DNA of 64,000 bases from positions 67,020,960-67,084,959 of the forward strand of contig NC_053147.1 of NCBI RefSeq assembly GCF_016808335.1, written 5' to 3'. The DNA is from Panicum virgatum (taxonomy: Eukaryota > Streptophyta > Magnoliopsida > Poales > Poaceae). Position 1 is the stretch's first letter. The number at the start of each line of letters is the position of its first letter. The position numbers were made by a program, and so were the translations under genes. Positions 24,524-36,667 of the stretch are shown in pieces. Below the pieces are notes generated by a model. The model saw only the letters and a program-made list of their open reading frames with translations. It was not told where the DNA came from and searched no databases.

Positions 24524-24788
24524 GGCTGTGTTTAGTTTTAAAATTTCTCTATCCAAACTTTACTATTCACCTATCACATCAAATTTTTTTCCTCATGCAT
24601 GGAGCATTAAATATAGGTAAATAAAAAAATTAATTGCATAGTTTTGATGTACACGACGAGACGAATCTTTTGAGCCTAGTTAGGTCATAGTAGGACAACA
24701 ATTATCACAAATAAACGAAAAGTATTACAGTGTGCTACAGTGTCCGATGTGATCTTTTTACCACCATTTTTCGGATTTAAACACAGCC
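24524..24788. mobile_element. MITE, GGCTGTGTTTAG family, GAA target duplication
   Basis: GGCTGTGTTTAGTTTTAAA at the left and GGATTTAAACACAGCC at the right, with GAA on both sides (24521-24523, 24789-24791). The interior is the inverse orientation of the copies at 13456 and 23605 (TACACGACGAGACGAATC). Confidence 0.85.
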
Positions 24789-26827
24789 GAAGGGAGAGTC
24801 TGCATGGAGCATGGTGCAGCAGCACTCTTGGAGTTGGGGTCATGGGCCCTGGTTTTGTAGTGCAAGCAAAGCATGTCAAGAGGGCCTTTCACTGTTTCTC
24901 GAACGGGGAGCTCTACCTGTCGCCTCTTTTTCAATACTAGTTTCCTTTTGGGATGTCTGTTTGTCTGCCCATGGACACATCTTGATCTTGGCCTGTCTGT
25001 CTCAACTCTGAAGCACATGGTACTATTCCATCAGAGTTCAGAAATGAACAATGCGGTTTTAGATTCAGCGAAGCACCTTCATACATGACTTGGAGCTTGC
25101 AATCAGGTGAATACGGCAAAGATGGTGCCCATTCTAGTTAACTTTGCATAGATGCTTCGCTCAACATGTTCAGATTTGTGGTCACCATGAATCAGAATTC
25201 AGAAGTGGGTCCATTTTGCATGTCAGTTACGCATCATGGTGTCATGGGTGTGCTAACCCTATGTTAGTAACTTAGTATAGTAGTAACTTGTGGTTTAAGC
25301 TACAAGTACGGTACGGTGTCGGGCGTGACCTTAATTTGTTAAGAACCTGATATGATCACGGCAGAGTGCTTGCTGTCTAAGATAATCGCATGGGCCATCC
25401 ATGTCTGAATAAACAGTATTGAGAGTCTCAGAAACATTGTGCCGGAGGTTTTCTGGACTTGTGACACTGGAACTTCAGAACCATTCATGGACAGTTTCAT
25501 CTCTTGCAATCGAACCCAATTGAACTTACTCGATTAGTCAGAGGTTTTATTGAATCATATCCTAGAGATTCAGTTGTTGTTGTTTGTTGTTGTATACCCT
25601 AGAGATTCAGTTCAAAGGAAACCTAACTAATGATGGGCTTTCAATGATGGACTTTTAGGTTTTCCAGGAGTGGCTTGCTAGAGATTCAGCTTTCAGAAAC
25701 ATTTTGACTGGAGATCCATTTTCAGGTTGTAGGGGCCGTCTTCAGATCACATGAATTGCTAAAAACAAAAAAAAAGATATCTAAATGTGATTTTCAGAAG
25801 AAAAAACCGTTACAAAGGAGATACAGAATTTTTCTTTTGGCAAAACCATGTTCCTGAATGCTCAAAGCTGTCAGTCAGTACAGAGAGATGCAAGGCCGTT
25901 TAGCGTCAGCGACGACCCATGAAGAAAGTCCCAAGTTCAGGTCTAGCAGATGCAGACTTTATGCGCTTTATTGCATCGTGCATAATACTTTTTGTTTCCC
26001 TTCTGGTCTTTCCAAAAAAAAAGTGAGATGTGCTCGTGCAAGAAAGGGTGCAAAATACGCTTGGGAGTTCTCGAGAAAGTGTAATCTGCAACACTCGAGA
26101 AAGTACATTCTTCTTGGTAATAGTTTGACAATATTTCAATGCTCTCGAGGAAAGCATGCACAACGTTCATGTGATGGCCAATGACGGAATGATGTTGTTG
26201 CCAAGAACAATGTTCTTCAGGTCATGTTCATAGAATCTGGCAATCATCAAACAATTCAATGGGCAATAGATGAAAACGCAAACTTCATGTCACGTGGCCA
26301 AAGAGTGGGCGTGCTCTCAAACCAAAGCATGAACTGCAATCCAACCAATTGTGATGGTATCATTTCCAGTGAATGGATGAGTGTATGCAGAGGAAACAAA
26401 GCTAGATTCAGATGAGGTGCTCACATGTCCTACATTAGGGTTTATTGTCATCTAACATACACATAGCCAGCGATTATTCTGTGCTGCGGATGATGATGCA
26501 GGACAGCAGGTTATGAACTCCAATCCCAAATCTCCAACTCCAAGCAACAAACAATGGGCTGATATGCTACAAAGGCTTTCTGAAGAACTGACTGAGCTAT
26601 CCATGAGGACACAATGCTACTAGAATTGTACACAAAGGTGAATAAACTTAGAGGAACAAACCAAACTGCAAAACCTGTCTGACTCGTCTATGTTTTTCTA
26701 TGGAATATGTCCTACCACAACCAACCGACACCATCCTTGCTGTTGCCCGCTAGCACTTGCTGTACAGATCTGTTGCCACATCTAGCGTCAGGGGCTTAAC
26801 TCTCTTCGGCTGTGAGTTCTCGAAGCC
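24789..26827. other. Intergenic and NF-YA 3' flank, no gene recognised
   Basis: Short frames only. A GTTGTTGTTGTTTG microsatellite lies near 25575. The last few hundred bases before 26828 should hold the NF-YA 3' UTR. I looked there for the miR169 target found in many NF-YA mRNAs and did not see one. Confidence 0.55.
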
Positions 26828-29800
26828 TCATTGGTGACTGTCTGCCTGATTAGCTGAAGATGCACCGTTGGGAGAGGGAGGGGTTGACGGTTGGCCACTC
26901 TTGTGGGGCGCGACTCCGTTTTGTTTCTCTTTGTGACTCGAGTCAGAGTTCTCTTCCTTGTCATCTGGCTTTGAATTGAGAAACCTGCCTCCAGCTCCCC
27001 TGGCCCTTTTCAAGGCATGCTGATGACGTGACTCATGGAGATAGGGCTGCGCAGCACAGATGTATCGAGTTAGAAACATGGAGCTTCAGGGTCAAAAGGA
27101 AAAAAAGGCATTTTATTACCCAAAAAAAGGAAATAACATTTCAAGTTGTTTTTTGTTTCAGAACAAAATAAACAGTAAGAAACACGTGTAAGCAACTTGC
27201 AGTGAGATCATCTGTTGGGGGAACTTGATAGGATTCTCAGAATTGATAACCAGGTTTATCTCAGCCTTTCAGTTTTGGAAACAATCATGATACTAACAAA
27301 TTAAATTTGCTCCTGCTTAAAAGGTAAGTTTCAGATGAAAACGGAAGGCAGCAATTCAACCTTTCTTCCATACTCTATTGCAACTTTGTGAATGGGTGGC
27401 ATCCAATTTGTATTCCTAAATCCTTTACTGTTTTATGATAAACAACACCCATGAGGGCATTATAAAACATGGTATGTTGAAATTTCTGATATCATAGAAG
27501 ATTGAAATCGAAATAACGTTCACCAGTAGTTTATAGTACAACGTGAGGCAGACGATCTTCAAGTAGAAGTAGGGAAGGTAGATTGGAGAAATTTGCTTGA
27601 TTATTTGCTCTAGCATGATGGACAGAAAAGCTAATTAAAAATTGCAGTTCATATCGCATGGCAGAAGAGAAGATGGTAATAAAGATTTACCTTACGGCCC
27701 TTGACAAGCTTCCTTTCTGATTCAGCTTTAGCCCGAGATTGGCGTCGCCTTAAAATGGCATTGTATTGTTTTGCATTTACATACACAGGCTCTTCAATTG
27801 CATCAGTAGGCAAAGGTAAGCCAGTCGGATGCATTCCGACCAACGGTGGATGCATCTGAAAAATCATCAATTTTATTAACTCCAGAAGATCAGTTTAAAT
27901 GGAGGATGTTAATAGCATATAGAAAGGTCCAAGACAATGCAATGATTCTTATCCGATTGACTGTGAATTAGATTATACAATACTAGCAGCATTGGTTATT
28001 GACCAATCCTCTCGAGGCAAGCAAGCAATTACTTTGTACTACCTCTGACTACCACCATGGGTGGCTTGAGGATTGGGCATAAGAATTAAGGAGTCAAATT
28101 AAATGAGCTTAGTGCCATTCAATCATTTACAAATTAAGTAAAGGATAAAAAAATGAGATTAGGCTCGAACCCAATTCCATTACCCACGAATAACATAGAT
28201 ACAAGAGCTTGTATGAGTTGGGACAGGTAAATCATAAATGTTCCACAATGTGGACAGAATCTAACATTTGTGAAGGATATATTAGATTACAATACTTTGT
28301 GTTTGCTAACAGAGAGTAAATTCATAAAAGCTTACCATTGGCTGTCCACCGTAAGCCGCATATAGGCTTCCATAGTATGGATCAATATTTGGGTAGGCAT
28401 ATTGACCCTGCCAGACACAAAATATGAAATTATCCAACACAGTTCACATGAATCTTGATGAAAATTTGTAACAACAAGGCAATCAAAAGGACAAAAAATA
28501 GTAACTGCAACATATTTATTCCAGTGAAGGTCTAAGAAAATGCCAAAACTATAGCAGCAACTATTAGATTAAAATAACTAACTACAGAACATTCAAAGAA
28601 AGAAAAGAATGTACGAGCAAAACACACATGAGGTAACAATTTAGACTAAGTAGGATACTGATACATTAAGGAAAAATTGGTACCACCCAGGTGTGCAAAA
28701 TTTTCAAATGAAGAAGCTTTGATATTTTAACAGTTGAATCTGATAGACAACAATTTCCTAGCATCAAAAGGTCTGAACAAAAAGGGGAATATTTTTTGTT
28801 TCACTTCAACAAGGAAATGGTGTATTATATTGTCCTCGACACTTTATTGGAGTTTTGATCTTGGTACAATCTGTTATATTACTTTTGAAGTAGTTTTTGA
28901 AACAGGTAAGACGATTCAATACTGCATATTGTATTTTCTTAAACGTCTCACTATGACAAAAACCTCAACCTTTTCTTAGACATAACTCAAAGGAGAAGAC
29001 CGACTGATAAGAACCCAGTAGCACTACTACTTATCAGCAAGTGAAAAGTGGAAAGGAACAAAATCTGGTACCATTGCATGAGCCATGTCATGAGGGGCAT
29101 AGGGAGTCACATAATCAGCTGATGGTGTGCCCACTGTTGGTTGACTATCTGAACTAGTAACTGGGGCTTCTTGCTGGTCCTCAGGTTCAGCTTGCTTCTG
29201 CTGTTGATGTTGATCCTCAGCTCTGTGGTCACCTGCCCAGGAAGGTACACAGAAAATGAGAAAAGCACGGGCGACTTTGATTTCCTTATGTGTTGAAAAA
29301 TGACATAGCCGACACTGCATGTACCATCATTTGTCATGTATTAACAAGTAACAACAGTACAATATAACATTTTATATGGTAAAATTGATATATATGGGGT
29401 GCAGAAGGCACTGATCCAATTTCCACCAGCTGATACAAACTACATAAAATTCCCTACTTCCTTCACAGAAAACTGCTTATGTTGTTTAGAAAGCTCAATC
29501 GTAGTGAGAATGCATTACATCCTGATTCTAATTCAGTAACCTCAGCTGTCAGGTCATAAATTACTTTTCTTTCAGTCACATAGAATGGAAGGTTTCCTCA
29601 AATAAAAGGGAAATAATGAATGATGGTCTGTTGCCGATTAATTGGTGGCACAAATGCAACTTTTGCTTGCATAATCTATATTTGCAACACGTGTATAATG
29701 AATGGGTCTCCTCAGTAATTCACATCACACAAAAATGTGGCATGCGTTCCACAAATAGTACACCACAACTAAAGTTCCAGATCAAAACACAGCAGCGCAT

Positions 29801-29885
29801 TAGACTACAGTGTTACTGTAAAACAGCATGACACAACATTGGATGGACCAAGCATACCTGAAACACTATGAACAACTGAAGTCAT
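26828..29885 (-). CDS. NF-YA: NF-YA subunit of the CCAAT-box binding complex
   Basis: Sequence-specific subunit that joins an NF-YB/NF-YC dimer in the nucleus to bind CCAAT. Coding exons on the minus strand: 29858-29885, 29072-29232, 28336-28407, 27691-27855 and 26828-27046; phases agree and give 214 residues, normal for short plant NF-YA proteins. The start [10 protein letters not shown] opens a Gln-rich region (about residues 14-50). The conserved core spans residues about 113-170: the A1 helix [18 protein letters not shown] binds NF-YB/C, and the A2 segment [20 protein letters not shown] contacts DNA. Relative to the broad consensus it has KQYN for KQYH and RHQHA for RHLHA, substitutions I also recall in a rice relative. 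The C-terminus is Ser/Pro-rich. The 5' leader is probably split by an intron, since GC-rich exon-like sequence lies near 30.9-31.2 kb. Confidence 0.94.
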
Positions 29886-31200
29886 GATTCCTTTCTTTGC
29901 AAGGCAAAGCACAAAACAATCAGGATCAAGACAGAGCAAAGGCAGACTAACTGGCACTGTTCATGCGATATCTTTAGCTTGTCATGGATGAAGCACACAA
30001 AAACTTTCCTGAAACCAAGCACAAAGCTCATTAGCACTTCGTGGATAAAGCACACCAAAAAAAATTCTAAATGCAAGTTTAAAGCATATCCAGAGAGGCA
30101 GAAACTTCACGTGGTATTTTTTTGGATAAAAACGAGCTTTTAAGAAGACCATGGAACAGGCGTCATTTATCATTGATCCCAACCATCGAAACAGGTACTA
30201 AACCTCATCACAGCAGGGAATTGACCGGGAATAATTCAAACACATGCATGTCAGAAATACTCCAAGTGTGTCATATATCATTGATCCCAACCATAGAAAC
30301 ATGTATTAAACCTCATTGCAGCAGGGAATTGACCGGGAATAATTCAAAAGCATGCATGTCAGAATTACTCCAAGTGCCCTATATAGTACCAAGGCAGAGC
30401 AATCTTTACAAAAGGTCCGGGTATCTGTATCCGTGGCTAATTTCCAAACAGCAATACACGGTACTATACAACCACCTGCCACCAGAGTTGACAGGCTGGT
30501 GCAGTTGCCTAGAAAATTTAGGGCTAGTTCGCAAATGAGTGAATTGCCCTCGGTTCCTGTGCCAATTTGAACTAGCTGTCTCATACGAAATTCCTGCGTT
30601 CCAAACAGGAGCCAATAGATGCCCAGTAAGTGACAAACCACAAGAATTCCCAAACGGGCGCGAGGAACGGGGGTGATAAACCACAAGAACCCCTTCAATT
30701 TCCGCAGCACAAACCGCTCCGCACCACGGGCCGGACTGGCCTCGCGCCGGCGGCGCCCCGCGGCGAATTAGAAGAGCCTACTCGAATTACGCGCGGATTG
30801 GATAGGTAGGGCACAACGCAGCCCGCAAAATCCACAGGAAACCGGACGAGGAGGGCGAATTGCCCGGACTGGACCGCGCACGGAGCCTGCGGAAACCGAG
30901 CGAGGCGTGATTGCGGGTTGCTCACCGACGCGAGGAGGAGAACGGCCGACCCGCAGCCGGGTTGGATGGATCTCACGCCCGCACCGGACCGGACGCGCGG
31001 CGCCGCGGGCCTGGGGAGGAGGAGGAGGCGGAGGGCCCGTCGGATGGCGGCAGCGCGCGGCCGGCGGCAAGGCGACGGGGCCGGGAGGGTTTGGGCCTCA
31101 AATTTGAGAGCAGGGGTCGGAGGCGGCTGTGGTGGTGGTGGGGCGCGACCGGCATCACCCCGGACGCATCGCAGCCACAACCTCCTGGGCAATTTGACTT
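29886..31200 (-). promoter_or_regulatory. NF-YA 5' leader intron and promoter region
   Basis: A GC-rich block at about 30700-31190 looks like a first non-coding exon. A good donor on the minus strand, CGCGTCG then GTGAGCAAC, lies near 30924, implying a leader intron of roughly 1 kb ending shortly upstream of the ATG at 29885. The exact acceptor and transcription start are not determinable here. The leader intron contains a 108-bp tandem duplication. From 31200 to 31750 I see AT-rich sequence without a gene. Confidence 0.5.
30163..30378. repeat. 108-bp tandem duplication in the NF-YA leader intron
   Basis: Two consecutive units; ATCATTGATCCCAACCAT recurs 108 bases apart (around 30169 and 30277). 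Both contain GCAGGGAATTGACCGGGAAT, followed by CATGCATGTCAGAA. The copies differ at about ten positions. Confidence 0.9.
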
Positions 31201-31749
31201 ATTTTAATCGCTTTTTATTTGATTAATTAATTACCACAAGGTAGACTTCTTTTTTACTTTATTATCCACTTTTTTTATTATCACGAGGTAGACTCTTTTT
31301 TACTTTACATTTTTTTTTAAAAAAAAATTAACCTTGCGCACACGCGTTAGAAACAAAACCATATCATGAGGTGGCGTGAAGGGACAGTTGAATTTGGTAG
31401 CACTCCACCAATGCATGCTTCTAGAATTACTGAAAAAATTACATGCACGTCAAGTATCACCTAACTTAGTTGATTGTATCCTTACAATTTTTTTTTATTT
31501 TTACCAATGTAGTAAACAAGTATTGTCTAATAGATATGTGATGTGCGTTCCAAACCATGCACGTGGTCGCGTGATCGACGGGCATGAAAGGGAGAACCTC
31601 GACGGGCACGTGATCGCGGCCGTCGGTTTCGCGGTGGCGGCGGACGGCCACCGGGCGCTCCACGCCGCCCGCGGCGGGCCCCGCGGCCAGGCGTGACGTG
31701 TGGCCGCGGGGAGGAGGCGTCCCGATCGCCACCCAGTCTCCTCCAGACT

Positions 31750-32240
31750 TAAACAAATCGGTGGGAATCGGTCAAACCGGTCCGGTCCGGATTCGATTTG
31801 GACCATACCAAATCAGTCTAAATTCAAATTTAAATTTAAAAATAAAAAAATTAATTTTTTTAAAATACTTCAAGGTGCGATGAATCAATGGTGTCAAATT
31901 TTCTTAAAAATTCGTCCATTTAGTATAGTTTGCAGGCATATGAAGTTAAATCAAAAAAGAAAAAGAAAAAATGGGCCGGCCCATTAAAACCCACCGCATA
32001 TGGGGGCCGGTAAACCGGTCAAACCAGAAAACTATTTTTAAACCAACGAATTTTTTGGTTAAAATACCGGTAACCGGTAACCTGTCAAACCGGTCGGTAT
32101 ACCGGTCGGAACCGGTTACACATGTGCTTTTAAATTTAGATTTGAATTTAACTAATTTTCATCGATTTCCAATCAAATTAGTCCGGTAAACCACTACTGA
32201 AGAGCGGCGGTTTGACCGGACCGGTCGATTTTATAAACCC
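31750..32240. repeat. ACCGGT-rich element, copy 1
   Basis: The ends are rich in GGTCAAACCGGTCCGGT and CCGGTAACCGGTAAC; the centre is unique (CTTCAAGGTGCGATGAATCA, TTAGTATAGTTTGCAGGCAT). The same layout and centre occur inverted at 46270-46850. Likely a non-autonomous DNA element; a target duplication was not found. Confidence 0.65.
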
Positions 32241-32846
32241 TGGTCTCCTCCCCCTCCGCCGCCGTCGCGGCTCGTCGTCTTCCTCCGAGATGGCTTTGCT
32301 GATGCCAACCGACTGGGCCTAATGGGGGGAACGTGTCATGGCCGGCGGTTAGGCTTAACCACGCGGCTGACAGCGACACCGCCCGCGACGCATCGGGCCC
32401 ACGAGAAAACTGGACCGCAAGTAAGCCTATCTATCGGCCCACTCCTTCGCCGTGGGTCGGTAGCCCCGGCCCTATATGTGGCTTGGGCTATTTATAGCAC
32501 CCGGCCCATTCTTCCATCAACAAGATCGGCCCATTCAGAAAGTGAATTAGCGGAGAAGGTTCATTTCATTTCGGATTTCTAGGCCACTCGGAAGCACTGG
32601 TTACTGAAGCCCAGGAAGAGATTGAAAAAAGAAATTCCTTCAGAACGATGTGAAAATCACCAGAACCAATCTTCATAGGGACACAGGATATGTACAAATT
32701 TTAAATTCAAATTCAAGCTCTGACCTTATTAAGCTAGTACATTTCTTTTGTACACGGCACGATTACTCATAATAACGTAACCAAAAAAATGAGAGACAAA
32801 TTCATCCAATGCCACCACGCCCCCATTCAGCTCACTCGTACAGTAG
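32241..32846. other. 3' flank of the transporter gene
   Basis: No gene recognised. The part next to 32846 should contain the transporter 3' UTR (minus strand). Confidence 0.5.
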
Positions 32847-34790
32847 CTAACGACAGGTGCCGGCGGCGGCGGCGCCGGCCTTGCGCGCGCCTTCCTCCAC
32901 CCGGGCGGCGTCGGCCTCGGCGGCGAGCGCCTTGGCCGTGTCGTAGGACGCGTGCAGCCCGAAGAGGAAGTAGTAGGCGAGCAGCGCCGCCGTCCAGACC
33001 CCGAACCGCACGAACGACGCGGCGTCGATGGACCCGAGCAGGAAGATGTTGATGAAGATGGACGCCGCCGGCAGCCACGGCACCAGCGGCACCCCCCACG
33101 TCTTGGGCGCGCGCGCCTTGGGCACGCCGCACTGCAGGAACAGCGTCGCGGCGAGCCACGCGGCGACCGTCGCCGCGTACGGGACCCACCCGCCGCCGCC
33201 CGCGCTCGTCATGCCCCAGTACGCCGAGGTGGCCACCGACGACGCCATGATGACGGCCAGGCACGCCGCGAACTTGTTCCGGTCGGCGGCGGACGTCTCG
33301 CCGGCCCCGTAGTAGCGGCGGACCAGGAGGGCCACGGCGACGAGCATGAAGATGAAGAGCGTGGAGATGGAGAGCAGGTTGGAGAGGATGCCGAGGTCGG
33401 TGAAGAGGGCGATGACGGCGGTGGCGACCGCCATGGCGACGGTGGCGTTGACGGGGGTGCCGAGCCTGGGGTGCACCTGCGCGAGGCCCGGCGGCACCAT
33501 GTGCGTCCGCGCGATGTGGGTCAGGTACCTGGCCTGGCCGACGGCGCTGACGAGGAGCACGGTGGTCATGCCCTTGAGCGCGCCGAAGGCGACGATGTAC
33601 TTGGCCCAGTCCATGCCGGCGGCGGTGAAGGCGACGCTGAAGGGCGCGTCGGGGTCGATCTCCGAGTAGGGCTGCATCAGGCAGAGCACGAGGGCGAGCA
33701 CGCAGTAGACGGCGGTGGTGAGCGTCATGGCGCCGACGAGCCCGATGGGGATGTCCCGGGCGGGGTTCCGCGTCTCCTCCGCCATGGTGCTGACGGCGTC
33801 GAAGCCGATGTAGGCGAAGAAGAGCACGGCGGAGGCCGCGAAGATGCCACGCGCGCCGAAGGGCGCGAAGTGGGCGGTGAGGTTGGCGGCCTTGGCGCGC
33901 GTCAGCCCCGCCACGACGATGAAGGCGATGACGGCGAGGTGCACGATGGAGAGCACGTAGTTGAAGCGGGAGGAGCCCTTGGTGCTCAGCACGGCGAAGA
34001 GGCAGATGAGCAGGACCACGGCGACGGCGATGGGGTCGAGGCGCGAGTAGTCCTCCGAGAGGGCGGGCGCGTGGACGCGGAAGTCGTTGGGGTGGTGGTC
34101 CAGCAGCGTCGCGAAGTAGGACGTCCACGACCGCGCCACCGCCGCGCCGCCGATGCAGTACTCGAGGAGGATGTTGCCCGCCGCGATGAACGCCATGAAG
34201 TCGCCCAGCTCCACGCGGAGGTACGCGAACGACCCGCCTGCATTGCATTTGCATATCGATGGATGAATGATTCAAACTTTTAGATTGATCTCGTCATCTC
34301 CGATCGATGAACGCAGCACGAATGCGCAAGTACGTGATAAGTGATGAGATAGATCGAGAGAGACTGTCATCATGGTGGATCGGATGTGCATGTGAAAAAT
34401 GATCGACGACGTACCTGCGACGGGGATCTCGACGGCGAACTCGGTGTAGCAGAAGACGGAGAGCATGGCGGAGACGCCGGAGACGGCGTAGGAGACGACG
34501 ACGGCGGGGCCGGCGGCCTCCTTGGCCTCCTGCCCGGTGAGCACGAAGATCCCCGCTCCGATGACGGCGCCGATGCCGAACCAGATGAGGTCCCACCACG
34601 TGAGCGTGCGCTTCATGTCGGCGCCGCTCCGGCCGCGCACCTCGTTCACCTCCGCCGAGTCCAGCGACCGCGCCGTGGCGCGGTCCCGCAGCCGGGGCCC
34701 CGTCTCCAGCAGCGCGCGCCCGTACGCCGACCAGCTCCGGAACGACTCCTCCGGGAACAGCCCCCCGCCGCCGCCGCCCGCCGCCGCCAT
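32847..34790 (-). CDS. CAT: Cationic amino acid transporter (CAT family, APC superfamily)
   Basis: Membrane permease for Arg, Lys and related amino acids, on plasma membrane or tonoplast. Two exons on the minus strand, 34415-34790 and 32847-34237, join in phase (AG then GC) to give 588 residues, usual for plant CATs. The N-terminal tail runs to about residue 65, then TWWDLIWFGIGAVIGAGIFV is the first membrane segment with the APC-type GxG(I/V)GAGIF substrate motif. VVVSYAVSGVSAMLSVFCYTEFAVEIP follows, and about 14 hydrophobic segments in all. AYIGFDAVSTMAEETRNPARDIPIG is the conserved central loop. The C-terminus is Ala-rich and soluble. Sequence is closest in my memory to the CAT1/CAT5/CAT8 subgroup. 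GC content is very high, as in many grass first exons. The long opposite-strand frames here are artefacts of this composition. Confidence 0.95.
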
Positions 34791-34891
34791 TGTGACCTGG
34801 CCTGGCCTGGCCCGGGGGGTTAGGTTGATCGATCGATCGGAGGAGAGGGGGGCTTTGCGGGGACGGTGGGGAGACGCGCCCGCAGCGCAGC

Positions 34892-34902
34892 GCATATATA
34901 GT
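34892..34902 (-). promoter_or_regulatory. TATA box of the transporter gene
   Basis: CTATATATGCG on the minus strand, about 100 bases upstream of the ATG at 34790, in a short GC-rich leader. Position and sequence fit a core promoter. Confidence 0.7.
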
Positions 34903-35144
34903 GGAGGCGCGTGTGCCCTAGCTAGGTGACGGTGATCCCGGCCGGGAGGGAGCCACCCGTCGCGAACAAGATTCCGTTGCGGCGGCGGGCCGAGGTGGCA
35001 GGCGGCCGCTCGTAACAAGATTCTGCCGCGGATCAGCGGACGGGAGAATCTGTTGCTGGCGAGAGACCGCTTCCAAGGGCATGGAGAATCTCAACATGGG
35101 CCGGGATCCGGCCCGGCCCAACGATTCCGGCTTCTGAGGCCTGG

Positions 35145-35400
35145 CCCATTATCGTAGCCCGCAGCCGCCGTGGCGCCGGCGCCGCGCACTCGCTCCGGCG
35201 CGGCCTCCGCGCCCACCACCACCCCGCCCAGCGCCTCGCCTCCCCACAGGTACCCCCCTCTCGGCGCCCATGCCGATGCCTGTGTCTAGGAGCCCCACCA
35301 CCAGCGCCTCGTTGTAGTCCGCGCCCACCGGCGAACTCCGGCCACGCCAGCACCGGGACGCCCGCCGCCGCCGCCTCGGTCACCGCTGGGAAGCCCCTTT
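35145..35400 (-). pseudogene. UDP-glycosyltransferase (family 1) fragment
   Basis: Minus-strand translation gives VTEAAAAGVPVLAWPEFA, part of the PSPG box that binds the UDP-sugar in plant UGTs. After a frame change come ADYNEALVVGLL and, in another frame, GYLWGGEALGGVVVGAEA then PERVRG, typical of the residues after the box. The HCGWNS motif expected upstream is missing and the frames shift at least twice. The fragment is about 85 codons out of roughly 470. It is a decayed piece of a GC-rich UGT gene upstream of the transporter. Confidence 0.8.
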
Positions 35401-36667
35401 CTGCTGCTGCGGCCATCGCTGCCCTCGATACTCCTCAACGTCGTGCCGTCGGAGCCGCACAAGTGGGACCTCCGGCCCTTCTCCGCCGCCCTCGCATCTA
35501 CGCCCGAGTCTCCCAGGTGAGTTGTACTTCCTTACTGAGAAGGTTGATTAAAGCTGCTATTTTTGCTTGTTTAGTGTGAACTGTATATATGTAGCATTGC
35601 TGGGAGTTATTGGTGCCGATAGACTTGTTTTCAGAAGTTCAATTTTAGTTACTGGTCTACGAATTGGTTTGATTCCTTCATTGTTAGTTAAGCCTGGGAT
35701 TTAGATATTCTATTGGGAGAGTAATCTACCTCGGACAGGAAGTTCATCTTTCTATTTGGATTTGCAAATGTGCTTTATTGTATGGCCGGGATTGCTTACA
35801 GACGACGGCAAGACCAAGCACAAGGAGTAATTAGCTTGTGGGTTCGTACACGCAGAGTATCTGAAGAAATCAAAGGACAACAAAGAAAAGAGGTATGCTG
35901 CCTTCTTTCAGTTCCTTTTTCCTTAGTAGCCCAGCATTATTCCAATCTTTGTGCTCGGGGAAAAGTTAGCCTTGTAATGTCATTTAGGCTTGTTGCAGTG
36001 AATACTGAATAGTTCATTGGCTGTGAAGGCTGAAGTAAATGTCTCATGACTGAAAAAGGAAGTGAATCTTTGTGCTAGTTGCAGGCTGAACCTAAAGTTC
36101 AGAGATTCAGAGATTGGTATGTTTTTCTCCTGCGAACATGAACTGGCATAGGAAATATGCCGTGTAGAACTGCTGATGATATGAATTCTGCATGAATGCA
36201 TTAATTATGACTATGAGTATCTAGGGCAGCTGGAAAACAAACAAGTTAAACTAATGATGCTCCTTCTGAACGTGCTAGGTTTTCAGGTGCTGATTCCAAA
36301 AGATTTAATTACACTCTCTTGAATCCAGTACATTGCTAGATCAATCAGGCCAGACAATGATGCTCCTTGATGTTTCAATCGTCTTCATACAGAATTCACC
36401 ATTTCAACTCCTATAGCTACAGAGATAAAGAATTTAGTTGACTCTTTCCCATGCTAGTTTTGATGAAGTTGTCGGCTAAATTCTTGTAATAATGGCCCAT
36501 TACAAAGAAAATTTCACAGAACTAGGCTGGAAGGCCCCCAGAGGTCAGCCGTTTCCTTTGTATGGGCCCACTACGAAGAAGAGATTTCACAGAAAAAAGC
36601 CCAGCCGTCTTCTTTCCCGTCCGCGTCGCCTTCTCAAACAGAGTCACGGAGCTTGGAGGCGACGGTA
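35401..36667 (+). other. NAA40 upstream region with unresolved exon-like pieces
   Basis: Plus-strand 35430-35517 reads NVVPSEPHKWDLRPFSAALA followed by a GTGAGT donor, and 35800-35890 reads RRQDQAQGVISLWVRTRRVS between an acceptor and GTATGC. They look like exons of an unidentified plus-strand gene or gene remnant; I do not recognise the family and cannot join them to NAA40. The segment 36480-36595 recurs inverted near 41.9 kb. Confidence 0.35.
36480..36595 (+). repeat. NAA40-upstream segment with inverted copy at 41.9 kb
   Basis: About 115 bases, including AACTAGGCTGGAAGGCCCCC and GGGCCCACTACGAAGAAGAG, match the reverse complement of 41863-41977 with only a few mismatches. This copy lies 75-190 bases upstream of the NAA40 ATG. 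Confidence 0.9.

Noticed and set aside
26400..26830. miR169 target site in the NF-YA 3' UTR
   Set aside because: I looked for the usual complement of miR169 on the gene strand and did not find it.
32827..34275. 482-residue minus-strand frame overlapping the transporter
   Set aside because: Arg/His-rich shifted frame of the same exon with no domain; the 455-residue frame carries the conserved membrane segments.
32952..34283. 443-residue plus-strand open frame opposite the transporter
   Set aside because: Composition is Gly/Arg/Asp/Glu-rich and low-complexity, as expected opposite a very GC-rich coding exon; the minus-strand frame encodes a recognisable CAT protein.
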